The notes: a model not told the origin generated them from the letters alone. A stretch of DNA of 64,000 nucleotides from Phytophthora sp. 'mugwort' (GCA_033558025.1 JAUCEF010000011.1:1984001-2048000), one strand, 5' to 3'. Shown: positions 10,431-22,499, numbered from the stretch's first letter. Translations and numbers: made by a program.

Positions 10431-10839
10431 TGTTCAGGTATTTGGCTGAAAGATTACGACTGAGGTATCATTTTTGTGCCCAGCAAGTCCCTGAGGACCA
10501 CAGATTGTGGTGGCGTCTGGGCCAGGTGCTCGTGGACCGCAAGTTTTCAAGGTTCCTGCTCCGAGGTATTAGTACATGTATACACCTTAGGTGTAATCAC
10601 TGTCTCCAGGTAGGCATCTCCAGTGCGTTTTATTTTTTCTTAGTATAATTAAACAGGAGAGTAGGGTGAAGTCACTATTCATTCTTGAATTTTGAAATAA
10701 GCAGAATTCGCTTTATTTGGCGTCGCCAAATCATTAGGGGGGAGTCGAACCTTTGAAAAAAGCAGAAAAATAAGCAAAAAGGAAACTCAGCAGGTTTTCG
10801 TCAGATAAATAAGCTCACTACTGTTTCCCTTGCGAGAAT
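10431..10839. other. promoter-side intergenic stretch, no gene seen
   Basis: This lies between the start codon of the subfamily B gene and the Copia LTR. No motif was recognised with confidence. Confidence 0.4.
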
Positions 10840-11157
10840 TGTTGAAACACGGTTTCTTGGCTCAAAGTCTTATTTATTATTCTCTATAATGCCCTCTAAT
10901 AGACTAATGCGCTCAGTCGTTGGCAAACGGAGAAGTGAGCTCCTTCGTCCAAAGACCATCATCGCGGGTGGTGCTGTCCGCAGGAGGGTCTCCTCATCCC
11001 GACAGCATTTACTAGTTCCGATTGGCTGTTGAGTAGCGAACTTATGATTGGCTCTCTTACTCTTGATGGAGCTGCCAACTGTCAGCTAAACGCTTTCTAT
11101 TAGATTGTTCGGCCCCTGCTTCTTCTGGTTGGTGCGGGGCCAAACTTCATTCTAACA
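10840..11157 (-). repeat. Copia LTR (3' LTR of a minus-strand element)
   Basis: The 318-bp unit is bounded by TGTTGA and TCTAACA, the TG...CA form of LTRs. A diverged second copy lies at 19327-19632. Immediately to its right is CTCCCACTAAGTG, which on the minus strand is the polypurine tract AGTGGGAG next to the Copia stop codon. Several CCAAT boxes lie inside. Confidence 0.82.
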
Positions 11158-11390
11158 CTCCCACTAAGTGCTCACGCTGTTAGTAGGTCTTTGACTCCGG
11201 TTTTGTTTCTCAAGATTGCAAACTGCTTCGGAGGAGGAGCCTTTGTCAGAATGTCTGCTGCCATGTTTACACTCGGACAGTGCTCAACGACAAGGCGTCC
11301 TTCTTCTACCAAATCTCTAGTAAACAGAAACCTAATAAAAAACGGAATGTGCTGGCTAGCTTTATACTTGAATGGCGTTCATAACGACAT
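11158..11390 (-). pseudogene. Copia RNase H C-terminal fragment
   Basis: The minus strand reads a typical end of the Copia polyprotein: FTRDLVEEGRLVVEHCPS, then NMAADILTKAPPPKQF, and stops beside the polypurine tract. The region upstream (KASQHIPFFIRF) is a degraded form of the usual KHIDIRYHFIR motif. It belongs with the LTR at 10840-11157. Confidence 0.85.
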
Positions 11391-11700
11391 AAATGGAATT
11401 GGATCGCACTTCAAGAGAGATTGCCCCAAGAGAAAGGCCGATATGGCCAACGGTGTCGGCCACAAGAACATCTACACGCCTGCTGAATATTTGGAAGTCA
11501 GACCACGACTACAAGGACGAGTTCGACGGGCATACGGTGACGGCAGCCAACAACGTCGCCGTTACATCTGCAGCTGAGGAGCTGGAGAAGAAGGCGCAAG
11601 CCTTTGAAGAAAAGGTGAATCAATTGTACCCATTGCTGTTGCAGCCACTGATTGAGCGAACAGACAACTTGGGGTTTTGACAGGATGCGGGTACGGACTG
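11391..11700 (+). pseudogene. Copia gag zinc-knuckle fragment and adjacent helix
   Basis: The plus strand carries IGSHFKRDCPKRKAD, the second half of a CCHC knuckle lacking its first two cysteines. A helix-forming frame follows (EELEKKAQAFEEKVNQLYPLLLQ) without known similarity. Orientation is opposite to the fragment on its left, so a different Copia is involved. Confidence 0.55.
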
Positions 11701-12386
11701 AGCGGACGCAAGTCGTCTTCGTGGCCAACAACTCAACTCAGACTATCGTGTTTACATTTGGACAGGGCTCTAAACTGAGAAATACATTTGTTGGTACTGT
11801 TAAACTGTCCAACTGGGGTTAAATCGATACAATTTGGCAATATTGCACTAGTACCACACGCTAAGTAAAACATTTTGAGTATATATGGGATTAAAAAGAC
11901 TGGCTATCATATTATAGCCAGTAACAGCGGATTATACAAAATTTATTTTGTGGAAACACAAATTAGTGTTTGCTGCCAATTCATTTAATGGGTATACAAT
12001 GTGCGAGCAAGTACACTAAAGGAAGACAATGCAATGTAATTACTAAACACCAACGAGAGCAACCTGTCGGTCGGTCTGCCTTTAGACTGTCAGTACTAAT
12101 TAATACTGTCACGCTTGAAGCCTTTCCATTTGATAAAAGGCTGCCGAGCGGAGCGAAGGCGGCGCTGTGATTGGCTAAAATGCTGCCAAGCGAAGGGGCT
12201 GCCGCAATTTAAACCTCTTCGTATCTAGCGGGACCGGAGGGCCCGCCCGTCCTACCGAAGCCGAAGGTGTAGGTAGCTCACTCAGTATCCTAACACAGCG
12301 AGTAGTGCAGCTAGCCCCTGCGAGCGGAACGGAGGCGTTCACTACCGAAGCGAAGCGTAGGTACTTTTTGACAGTGGAGCGGGATC
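11701..12386. other. non-coding stretch with GAAGC/GCGAAG clusters
   Basis: The left half is AT-rich. From about 12130 to 12440 the sequence is packed with short AGCGGAGCGAAG, CCGAAGC and GCGAAGC motifs interrupted by GCCCG runs. No gene is recognised. Confidence 0.45.
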
Positions 12387-13334
12387 TTGAGCAAGCGAAA
12401 GGGGCTACTTCCAAACTTTCACTACCGTTGCGTAGCGGTGCCAAATTTTAGTAAGGTTGAGTGCCTCGTGGATGGGAGAATGGGACGTCGGATAGGGCAC
12501 ATTGCCAGATTGATAGATATGATGTGCAACCAGCTTGGGAAAGACATCCCCTATGCAGAGAGCACAAAATTGCGAAAGATTAACTTCTTTTGCTCAACAT
12601 GTGCTGAGATGGAAATGAAGAGGATGTTTTACAGATACCTAAAGGGTTCTCGAGACGAGCGCCCAATTAGCGCCATCCACATGGACACAAATGGACCTAT
12701 GAAAACAATGGGAGTGTATGGGACTATAGGAACTATAAGATGCTTCCTTAGCATAATTGACGACCAATCGTCGTGGCGATGGACGTACATCCTCCGGCAT
12801 ATGGGATATGTCAATGCCAAAGTTAAGACGCTGCTCTTAGAGCTAAAGCGCGAAGAAAATTATAAAATTCGGCGCATCACATCGGATGGTGGCACTGAAT
12901 TTATAACCCAGGCATTCAAATCATTTTGCAAAGGCAAAGGGATCACCTTTCAATTATCTAACGCGTAGTGCCCAGAAGAAAATGGTGCAGCAGAACGTGA
13001 TGACCAGATAATATTGAACAAAGTACGCTGCGCACTGAAAAATGCAGTCATGGCCGACCGCTGGTGGCCATAAGCGCTCATGTATATGACGTAGGTACAG
13101 AATACTACTCCCATGAGCCGCCTACGAAATAAGACGTTATACGAGATGATACACGGAAAAATCCCGATGCTAAGTATGTTCAAATTTGAGAAAGCGTGTT
13201 TTCCGCATGTTCCACTAGCTGGTTGGGGAGCGAGTTCGGAACCGTTCCGAAAAATTGGGGCTGGTTCCGATCAATCGGAACTCGCCCGCCTAAAGCTTAA
13301 AGCAAGAAATCTTCTTCAATCCAAAGACGGCTAA
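12387..13334 (+). pseudogene. Copia GAG-pre-integrase and integrase pseudogene
   Basis: A 193-codon open frame contains the pre-integrase segment (GHIARL...FFCSTCAEMEMKR) and integrase catalytic motifs HMDTNGP and DDQSSW plus a TSDGGTEFI stretch. A stop at about 12966 precedes PEENGAAER, which holds the catalytic Glu. More stops follow before FEKACFPHVP. The element reads left to right and probably continues at 16930. Confidence 0.85.
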
Positions 13335-14775
13335 CTTCCGGGCATACGAGAACGAATGAGTAACTTAAGGTTACGCACATGGAAATAAAATGTATTGAGC
13401 TAGCTTATCACGAAGTGTCCTAGGTGCGTCACATTCGGTGTCGACCGTTTCCGACTCAGGGTGTGACTGAAGCCGCGCGAAGTCGATGTTGTCACCATGT
13501 ATGACGCCGCCGTTGATGTAGATGTAGGTGTGCATGTCTACATTCGCCGTTTTGAGGCAGTTTCGCTTCTGCGAATGGATGTGGTCCCGGATACTCCACG
13601 CTCGCTCGATTGCAGGACTGAGCGTAGCGATCGAGAAGAAAAGATCAGCGATATACGACAGTTTGTTATACAGCTCGTTCTCGTTGCGCTTGATAATCCA
13701 CCAGCTGCGCGGGCTCAGTCCATCGTTTTGGCCTTCATTTCGTCAGTCCAGTCCTTTTTCTCGGCGGCAAAAGCGAAGAGGAGTGCCATGAACTCTGCGT
13801 CCGTGAGATTCAGAGGATCAAGCATTTTTGTCCTCGTAGCGTATTTGACGGTTTCCTCAATAGAGTTGGACTATCCGATCCGACGAATAGCGTCGTGTCG
13901 GTGTTCGGGTCCAACAGGAGGGCAAATCCCATCGCGTCCGTGTGGCAGCAAGCCCAGCGTATCTTAATGATGTCTCTGAATTTGGACCGAATGGAATATC
14001 TCGTTGCTGCTCGAATATCGAAAAGGGAGCGTCGATTATTATCGCGATTGCGCCGACGGTCACCAAACTCGGGATTTTGTTCTCCAAAGATATGACGGGG
14101 TGGTATGCTTTCCCCAAGTCGCGGCCACCCGAGGGGCTCAGCCGAGTACCCTTCCAGCAACCGTCTGAACTGCTCGTACACGCGAAAGGGCTTGGCGTTA
14201 TGGCGCGGGGAGCAAAATAGGTCGTACAGTGCGTCACGGTTTATGAACACAGTCTTGAGGCACGAATGATGGGAATACCAGCGAGTATCGACAGAAATCG
14301 CTGAGGCGCCGCGCGCTTGATTTCGCGGTAGCTTTAACGCCTAGAGGCTCCTGGGTTACTCCACCAAGCCGTGGTTATCGCGAACCAGTCTTGTTTTTTG
14401 AAGAGTTTGTGCTTGCACATCAGAAACGAGGGTGACCTTCTTGAACACCTCCTCCGTCGCCAGGTTAAGCACATGGGCAGCGCACCCCCCGCGGATTAGT
14501 GAGAATACACCCCAAAAATATGCCCAAACCCAAATCTCTGATCCCAAAATTGAACTATCTCCGTACAGTTTGGGCACACCTTTAGGCACGAATAAGCGCC
14601 GAGACAGCAGACAAAAGGGTAAGGTGTCCTAAAAAGAGCAACATATTAGCAACTTAAGTGCAACAAAGGCGCAACTTAGAAATTCACCGCTGCCTATAGC
14701 GAGAACCATTTGTTTGTGGTGGCACTAATATGTCCTCTGTCCCTTAACCAGCCCCCCCCCCCCTAATGCTCGCGT

Positions 14776-14802
14776 ACGCTCGCTGGTGACAGAGCCCTAA
14801 GC
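14776..14802 (+). repeat. 27-bp dispersed repeat, copy 1
   Basis: ACGCTCGCTGGTGACAGA continues with GCCCTAAGC. One mismatch separates it from 21622-21648. Both copies lie in transposon debris and may mark the ends of one element family. Confidence 0.65.
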
Positions 14803-15189
14803 AGCTACGGCTTGCACGCGAAGCATCCTCTTGCTAGGAGGCAAAGCTGGGTCCTGTGTGCCGAATACCACGATCCCAAGAACGTTCCTAATAGCTCTAC
14901 TAAAAATACACAAGGGAAGTTTTATCGTATCTAAAAAACGTGCCCAAGAACTTGCTTTTCTTGGAATTTTTGGGGGTTTGGCCAGGTTTTAGGGATGCAT
15001 TCTCAGATTCCCCCCCCCCCCCCCCCCCGCGCCAAATACCTGGAGCTTGCTCTCGAGCAACTCCCACGCCAATTCCATGTTGCTCGCGTTGTCGGCCAAT
15101 ACAGCCATCACCAGTTGTAATGGGGCGTGTTCCTGTTGGATGGCCCATGTCCAGTTGGTGTGACAACACACTATGGGGCTCCCACTCAC

Positions 15190-15328
15190 TAGGTACGAAT
15201 CGTATCTAGGAGAGAAGACGCACCACTAAGTACGGGTCGCACTTAGATGAAAGACACAGTTAGGTACGAATCGTACCTAGGTGAGAGGCACATTTAGGTA
15301 CGAATCGCACTTAGGAAGGAGACATGGC
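15190..15328 (+). repeat. four tandem 34-37-bp units with palindromic cores
   Basis: Units begin at 15190, 15227, 15261 and 15295. Each contains a form of TAGGTACGAATCGTACCTA, itself palindromic, followed by a purine-rich spacer with GAGA or AGACA. The units are diverged from each other. Confidence 0.8.
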
Positions 15329-15426
15329 TTGAGAACCACCCATTAAGAAACCAACGACTTAGGGGATACATTAATTAGGCAGTTTACAGTAAGTAGGAAC
15401 ATAGGAGCATGTTAATAAAGACTTAG

Positions 15427-15711
15427 TTAAAATCTAACCTAGAGGTTCGAAAGTCGTGGGAACCCTGTCCCACGGACTATAGGAAAGCCAGGCTTTCTTC
15501 GACGCCCATCACGACGTCGCCGACAACTACGGCTCCTGCCACAACTGCGCCGGCAGCGACGTCACCAACCCCGACCACGACGTCGCCAACACCAACCGCG
15601 ACAGCTCCACACCCGACAACGACAGCTCCACGCCCGACAACAACAGCCCCAAGACCCATGACGACTGCACCAACGCCTACCACAACAGTCGTCCCTGTCG
15701 CCGTTCCTTAG
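15427..15711 (+). pseudogene. Thr/Pro/Ala-rich mucin-like coding fragment inside the hAT
   Basis: An open frame with no start codon ends at a TAG (15709-15711). Its last 70 codons are repeats of the type T-A-P-x-P-T-T. Such Thr/Pro tails are known from oomycete surface and elicitin-like proteins. Its position between hAT pieces suggests capture of a host gene fragment or insertion of another element. No folded domain is present. Confidence 0.5.
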
Positions 15712-16929
15712 CGCTTGATTAACTCGATAGCATCCGCCTCAACTACAGCATGGACAAGTGGTGGCAAAACGTTCGTGACCCTCGTTCTTGAGGGCAACCT
15801 CAAATGGGGGACAAATTTTGCGAGAAAATCTCGCATAATCGCTGAGTCGAGCAGCACTAATGCCAGTTTGCACTCAAACCACAGGCGCGCCACGATCATA
15901 TCAAACTGCGCTTGTGTTACTGGGATCGTAGTCGAAATGCTTGCTGCGACGAAGCATCTCGAACAGGGACAGTAGGTGCTGCGGCAGCGGCGACTTGTCT
16001 TGAAGACGGTGGCACTATAGTTGAGCCCTCAGGCACCCCGTACGTCCCCCGAAAAAAACGCTTGCCCAACAGGAGCATCTGAGAACACTCAAGGGCATGT
16101 TGCGCTGCGGCTTGTCACTGCCAAAGCATAAGCGGCAGGTCACGCAGTCGACGGAGCCGTGCATCTTAAAAGAGTCGAGCTTCTTGAAGTAGCGCCAAAT
16201 GGGGCCCGCCTTCCACCTCGGTTTGCTCACTGTAGATGGAGAGCGTCAACGCGGCTCATGGCACGCGGAACACTTCCTTGGAGAACACTCCCCCCTTGTA
16301 AACATTCAGCTTCAGCTTGATCACTTCTCTCCGAGCTTGAAGCGGGACTCTCTGACACCCAACGGTGCGGAGGGGACTGCCACTGGTACGGAGAATATCG
16401 CACGCTTGGCGAGCAGATACAGGACCATGGCGTCGATCGCCATTGGCCGCAACTTGGTGAAGGCGTGTGCCCCCTCCCCCCCACACACAGTCAGGGTCTG
16501 GGACGAAGCACTCAGGCCAGGAGGCGGTACCATGACCGGGAAGATCATCGAGCTGCTCGCGCCACCCGCGATGTTGGGTTTTTGAATTCCGCACGCAGAG
16601 GCCAACTTCAACTCGCACTTAAAGAATTGACGTACTTAACGTAATGCGATCATTCCGACCATTCCGAACCGTTCCGGCCGGCCTGAACGACCCGAACGGT
16701 CGGAACGTCGAAAGGACAACAAACTATCCGCCCATGCAATAAAGTGCCGATTATTGGGAGTTTCGGAAGAGTACAAAGGTTACCGGTTATTAGCGTGTAT
16801 AACAACCGGTTTATCCACTCGCGGCGAGTGATGTTCGACAGCAGTATGATCTGCTGATATCGTTTTACGCGCATTTGGTATGCACTTGCGGCACCTACTC
16901 AATCCGTGAGAGAAGCGAATTCCCGACAA

Positions 16930-18460
16930 AAGTCAGAACAATGGGTGGGAACATCTAAAGCTAAACGAGGATTGGTGGAAGCCGTGTGAGCAGCTGCTAA
17001 ACCGCCAAAGCGACCACGTCGTGAGACAAAAGGATCGGTTCGCTTCGGAGATTACATGTGCTTCCAGACACAATTGGATAAGACCTTTGCGGAAGACATG
17101 GCACAAAACAATTTCGAGCCCGCAGAATCTAACAGAAGCGTTACGCGGGCCATTTAGCAAAACGTGGCGACAGGCGCTAGATCTTGAGTTCGACTCGTTG
17201 TTAGACAAGGTACGTCGAAACTCGTACAGCTACCACCTAATAGAAAGGCATTACCATGTCATTGGGTACTCGTGGATAAGTACCATGCGAATGGTGTCGT
17301 AGAACGATCCAAGGCACGACTTGTTGCACAAGGGAATCACCAAGCGTTGATGTCGACGGTGACGAAGTCTATGCACCTGTGGCTAGGCTCGAGTCAATAC
17401 GACTTGTTCTAGCTATCAGCACCATGTTGGACTGCCATATTCACCGGATGGATGTTCATCTGCGTTCTGAACGGGTCAATGGATGGAGATGTTCGCATTG
17501 ATATGAGATAGCCACCTGGATACCATGCTCCTGGCAAAGAAGGCTTGTATGTGAGTTTCAGAAGAGTATCTACGGGCTCAAACAAGCGCCGGAATTTGGC
17601 ACAAGGTATTTCGCCAATTTCTGACCCAACTGGGTTTTTGCGATGCAAACAAGGAGTTCTGTATCTACGTACAAAACGTGGGGAGATGAATGGGTCATCA
17701 TTGTGGTAATCTCGATGACCTGACGATTATGTCGAAAAGCAAGCGACCGATGAACAAAGTCAAAGCGGATATATCAATGCCATTTAAGATGAAGGACTTG
17801 GGAGACATCCACTACATCCTAAAGATGGAAGTTTGAGGTAATAGAGCAGAGAAAACGTTGTCTATCCCGCAACATCAGTATACATTAGAAACGGTGAAAA
17901 TATATAATGTTGAGAATAGCTCAGTAGTAGCGGTACCTCATGTCGCAGGCCTTGAGCTAGAACCTGAAAATGCGATGACTGCAGAGCAAATTGCAGCTCA
18001 GCGATTTGACTCCCGAGGGCCGGTGGGATCGTTACAGTATCTAGTCCGGGACACACGACCCGATATTGTGAACGCAGTGAGGGAATTGAGCAAATAATTT
18101 CATGCTACAACAAAACACATTAGGAGGCAGCCAGGAGAGGCGCTAACATATTTGGGAGGGACTTCAACGTACGGTATGTCTCTTGATGAAAAATCGAGCG
18201 ACCTGACTTACGAAGTGTACACTGACGCGAGCTTCGCGTGTCAATCGAAATCACTTAAATCGATCACAGGGTATGTGATTAAAATGGCAGGCCGCAGCAT
18301 ATCGTGGGTGTAGTATCAAAGGGGGTGTTTCTCTTTCCACGGCTGAAGCGGAACTTATCGCGCTGAGTAAAGGTGAAAAAAAGAGCGGTGGCTGTGGCAT
18401 TTGCTATCGGAAATATTTTTCACCAAACAAAGCCTGCGCAAGTATTGTGTGATACCAGGT
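16930..18460 (+). pseudogene. Copia reverse transcriptase and RNase H pseudogene
   Basis: The plus strand shows Copia RT in several frames. In order: LTEALRGPFSKTWRQALDLE (about 17120), YAPVARLESIRLVLAI (about 17370), SIYGLKQAP (about 17560) and SLSTAEAELIALSKG (about 18330) from RNase H. There are many stops and frameshifts. It likely continues the integrase at 12387-13334, with the hAT wedged between. Confidence 0.8.
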
Positions 18461-18543
18461 CAGCTCAGCGGACATCCAGCTCCGTTGCCGGTGCCGGCCC
18501 ATTATGCGGCTAAGGGAACGTACGAAGACAAGAAAGGGTAATC

Positions 18544-19290
18544 CTAGCGATCGAGGAAGCGTACGGCTACGCCGCTGCCTATGGACGACGAGAGATTGAA
18601 CGCCTGCTTGTCTTTCCCATAACCTGGATCTCCCCCCGGCTCTTGTTCCCGAAGATGGCCCTCATATTGCGCTCCACCTTTTCCGATGTGAATTCCTCGG
18701 GCGGAAACGTGGAGCTTTGGTTCCCGCGGATGGATTGGCAGCAGAGACTGCACCTTGCCATTCATGATCTGACTGGGAATCAGATGCACCCCCAGTTGTC
18801 GCTTGGCCTTGGTGGTTGGTTCGGTTCCAAACCGACCGGAGCCTCTGAAAAATAACGGCCACGCTTCCTAAATCCATAGCCAGGGAAGCCAAAACTATCT
18901 GGATCGTGTCGACCATGCCCATGGCATTGTTCTATCCGAAATCTACTGCCAGAACGCCGGTACCGGCTGCGACGCAAGCGATGTGCTTCTATAGCCGTGC
19001 GGCAGCGTCGGATTGAACAGATCCCTCAAATAGGACTACTGCTCAACCAGGAATGCCTGCTCCAGAGCATGCTGATTACGTTCCTCTCATGAACTCCAGC
19101 GCATGGCTCTGCGACTTGAGTCGGCCGAGTTAACAAATCTTCGTACCGGAGACGGGGCGGCGCCCGTCCGACTTGAATCTCCGATACGCGGCGGCGATTT
19201 CACAGGCTTGTCAGTTGGGCCAGCACGGCGTCCCTCCATCGTTGGAAGTCGTCCGACTTCCGTTGAACTTGAACCGCGCAAAAGCTCTGG
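18544..19290 (-). pseudogene. Copia gag remnant, minus-strand element
   Basis: Just inside the LTR at 19327-19632 the minus strand reads FQRWRDAVLAQLTSL, similar to the first helices of Copia gag. Low-quality Pro/Gly/Arg-rich frames follow down to a stop near 18544. The position next to a 5' LTR fits gag. The weak similarity beyond the first helix limits certainty. Confidence 0.5.
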
Positions 19291-19326
19291 TTGTTCTTGG
19301 TCTTGTCAAGCACTCAGTACTTGAAA

Positions 19327-19632
19327 TGTTTAAACACAGTTTCTTGGCTTAAAGTCTTATTTATCATTCTCTATTATGCCTCTAATTGACTGGTGCGCTC
19401 AGTCGTTGGCAAAAGGAGAAGCGAGCTCCTTTCGTCCCAAAGACTGTCCCCTCGCGCGGATGGTGCTTCCCGCAGGACCTCTTCCGGACAGCGCTTACTA
19501 GTTCTCGTTGGCTGCTGAGTAGCGACCTTATGATTGGCTCTCCCACTCTGCCAGCTGTCAGCTGAACGCTTTCTATTAAATGAATGGGCCTTGCCTCTTC
19601 TGATTGGTGCTGGTCAAAACTGCATTCTAACA
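19327..19632 (-). repeat. Copia LTR (5' LTR of a minus-strand element)
   Basis: The 306-bp unit runs from TGTTTAAACAC to TTCTAACA and aligns along its whole length with 10840-11157, at roughly 80% by eye. Flanking five bases (GAAAT right of this copy, AGAAT left of the other) do not match as a target-site duplication. Confidence 0.8.
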
Positions 19633-22499
19633 GAAATGAGCTTCTTATTTCTAATATCAGGCACTTCAAGAGAGGCTGATACGTGGAATCGATATAAGCA
19701 ATAATCGTCCAGAATATAATTAAGAAATTGGCCAAGCCGTATGCTGGTTTTCGCTAGGTTCATCTCCTCCATTAATCGTGTTTCTGTAGCCCCTCCCCCC
19801 CCCTCCCCCTGATAGGCTCAGTTACATAAAGTTTGTGCAGTATATATGTATATATATGCTTTCAGAAGAGATAGTAGCTATCGTCAACTTCGTGACCAAA
19901 AGCTTTACAATTGATTCAACAGTAGAATCCCCGCGACACCAGGCTAACGTGTAATGGTAGCTTAATTGTAGCTGTCGAGGTGCGGAGCCGAGTCTTCCAC
20001 CAGCTAGATCCGGCCCTCAACCCTGGAGGTATCTTGGGATAGGGACGTTGGGAGGCAACATGAGGCACTACGACCGGGCAGTCGCAGCTGTTTCCTGCCA
20101 TCACCCGCCTGAAATATGCAGCGGACCCGCACCCGTCGCCCAGCAAGAGCCACAGGGCTATGCGGTACATTCGCATGACAAGCCCCTTGGCCAAGGCACT
20201 ATCCGTAACCACCACAGCCCCCACGGTCGCTAACCGTGGTCCCCTCGCCCTATTATCCGACCGTCCCCGTGCTTGCCTGGCCGTTCAGCTTACCTCTTAC
20301 GCTTTACGCCGTCTGGACTTCGTACGACAATCTTGTCCGGTGTCAAACCCTCTGTTTAGTCTTATCTTAACGCTCGTCCTGCGCAATATCTTGACTGAGG
20401 GTCGAGAGCGACCAGGCCGCACGCTCGTTGTCCTCACCTGCCGAATCCTTCCCGCGACCTCTAGTCTAGCTACCGAGAGCACACTTTGCTACCTATTACC
20501 CTTAATGAGCCACCAGTTCACGGCCCCCTGGCCTCGCAATCTCTTCCTGTCGTCGTCCGTCCTCTTTGTAAACTTTGACGAAGTCCTTTGCACCGTGTCG
20601 ATCTTTTACGGTCGTCAATGAGCAACTTGAATTAGCTAGGTACCACCCCTCGCTTGTGTCACCAGTCCACTGCCTTTCCGTCGTCACCCAACAGTCCTTC
20701 TTGGCCTCATCTTGTCACCGTCCGCTGTGACCGTCCTCGTTGTTTAGCCGTCCGTCAAGTCGATCACCACGGGCACTACCATCTGCTGTGCTTGTACGCG
20801 ATCACCGTACCCACGATTAGCCAATCAACTACAAGATTATAAATTACCACAGAGATCCAGTTGGGTGTTAATGGTAAGTTGAGATCCACGTGGTAACCTG
20901 GTGCTGCGCCGCGGAAGCTACAAATAGGAGGATCTGCGCAAAGCAATTCGCAGGGTGTATAGGAGGAGGGTTTTAAGGCTGTGACCCGGAAGTCGTATGT
21001 GTCCATCGGTATGCTCTTTAAGAAGTCCAAGGGATTCCATATCACTGAAGTCGTCGCGGGAAAGCGTCAAAGCATTTTTGATCGAGCAAGACCCATTCTC
21101 GACGTGTAGCTGGGATTACAGAAACGCAGCGGTCTGGCTTTCCGGTGGGCGCAGCGTGGGCCCTCGAGCGAATAACAAGGTCTTCGTGCGGCTCCACGAG
21201 ACGACAACCTCGCTGAAACGCTGTTCAGCCCGCTAACAAGTGCTAGTATCATCGGTTTAAAACCCGCACGCCGAGCTTGCACCGCGCACAGCTCAGAAAG
21301 TAGCCAGGGTGCTTAACACCATCGGCTACGCCCGTCTTCCACGCGATTAGTTAATGCACCTATTTTTATGTGTTTGCAAAGAACATGAAAAAGCAGTGGC
21401 TATTTGGACGACATAACTGCTGACCGGCTTTTCCACTTGAATGGTGCTACAGCCCATGCTTTCTAAAATGGATAAAGGTACTTATCCTTGAGTAAACTAT
21501 GGGTTTCGAATAATCGTACTTCAAGGTACGCAAAGTAAATTAATAAGGCGGATAGAATGGCTTCAAGAATGCTCCCATACCGCTCGCCTCGCGCGGTCCC
21601 AAAAAACCCTGGCAGCTCGCCACGCTCGCTGGTGACAGAACCCTAAGCCCACTTCGGCTCGCAAGCTTCACCTTCGCTTGATAAAACGACACTGTTAGGT
21701 CCTGGGTTTAACAAAATGTGCTCCGTACACGGATGTTAATCACAGGCATTGGGCAGCAATGGACCTCGATCATGTTTACACCCCCTCCTTCAAAAACGAG
21801 GGCTGTAAATTTTGCGAAAAGGCCGCTTGTGTAAGCCCACAACAGTTTACCAACCGGTTGAAACTTTAACCAGCACCCCCAAAATAGATTACACATGTGA
21901 CAGCGGTTGAAGTTGATGAGTATTTTTTTATTTACCGTCAAAATGGCTGGAGCGTGATGTCTGCTTGGAGCGCACACCCCGCTTTGACTTTGTGAAGCTC
22001 AAGGCGAAACGCCAGTTGCCTCCGTTCGTCCTCGACACCACAGGTCCGCCTGTCATGCTCCTGCGAGAGCTGTATACCTTCCCCAATCTGGAACGTCGGC
22101 TGCAGCAACCTACTTTCAACACATGAACTTAGCGATAGGCTTCCCAGCTCCCCGCCCTTTCGGCGGGAAGCGGGAAGCGGCCGAAGGGCCGGTTGCGAGC
22201 CCTTCTTCTGCCTTATTTCCGAGTTGATGGGTGCGTCACGAGGTTAATGTTTTTCCTGGGACCACAATACTGCGTGACAAGGCAGCGGGCCTTACCAACG
22301 GAGCAATGTGACGTCTTTAACGCATCCTAATGGCAAGTGACGTACTGAACGTTCTTTCAATACGCTCAATCCGGCAACTAACCCGGCCCGGACGGGGGGC
22401 TAGCAATGCCCTATGGGCTGTCGCATACGCCAGGGCGTTCAATCGTCTATAAACGGACGTTTGCCCGCCATGCTTTGATTTAATCTTTGTTCGCAGCCG
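19633..22499. other. transposon-derived or anonymous DNA, no intact gene
   Basis: Several frames of 60-150 codons occur (for example 20160-20621 plus and 19916-20224 minus), but none shows a domain or conserved start. A C-rich run at 19793-19807 and the dispersed repeat at 21622-21648 are the only marked structures. The GC-rich stretch near 22150-22200 has short inverted repeats (CCCGCCCTTTCGGCGGG). Confidence 0.5.
21622..21648 (+). repeat. 27-bp dispersed repeat, copy 2
   Basis: This matches 14776-14802 with one mismatch, in the same orientation. Confidence 0.65.

Larger units (their letters stand above)
13440..16230 (-). pseudogene. hAT transposase pseudogene with BED zinc finger
   Basis: Read on the minus strand the order is that of a hAT transposase. 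A BED finger comes first (16230: RWKAGPIWRYFKKLDSF...CVTCRLC). A DUF659-like part follows (about 15899: FECKLALVLLDSAIMRDFL). Next are TDNASN-like (about 15100) and GCAAHVLNL (about 14500) core motifs. Then come RWACCHTDAMGFALLLDP (about 13960) and the C-terminal dimerisation region (about 13790-13500). Stops, frameshifts and inserted DNA break it. It lies between two halves of a plus-strand Copia, so it probably inserted there. GAACCGTTCCG occurs near both sides (13239 and 16667), possibly from subterminal hAT repeats. Confidence 0.75.

Noticed and set aside
15190..15328. CRISPR array
   Set aside because: The units are contiguous and diverged, without unique spacers, and the genome is eukaryotic.
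15477..15683. Minus-strand Gly/Val-rich 68-codon frame
   Set aside because: It is the reverse reading of the Thr/Pro repeat tract; the plus-strand frame makes better sense.
10840..19632. A single intact Copia element between the two LTRs
   Set aside because: The interior contains opposite-strand Copia and hAT parts, and the flanking bases do not form a target-site duplication.
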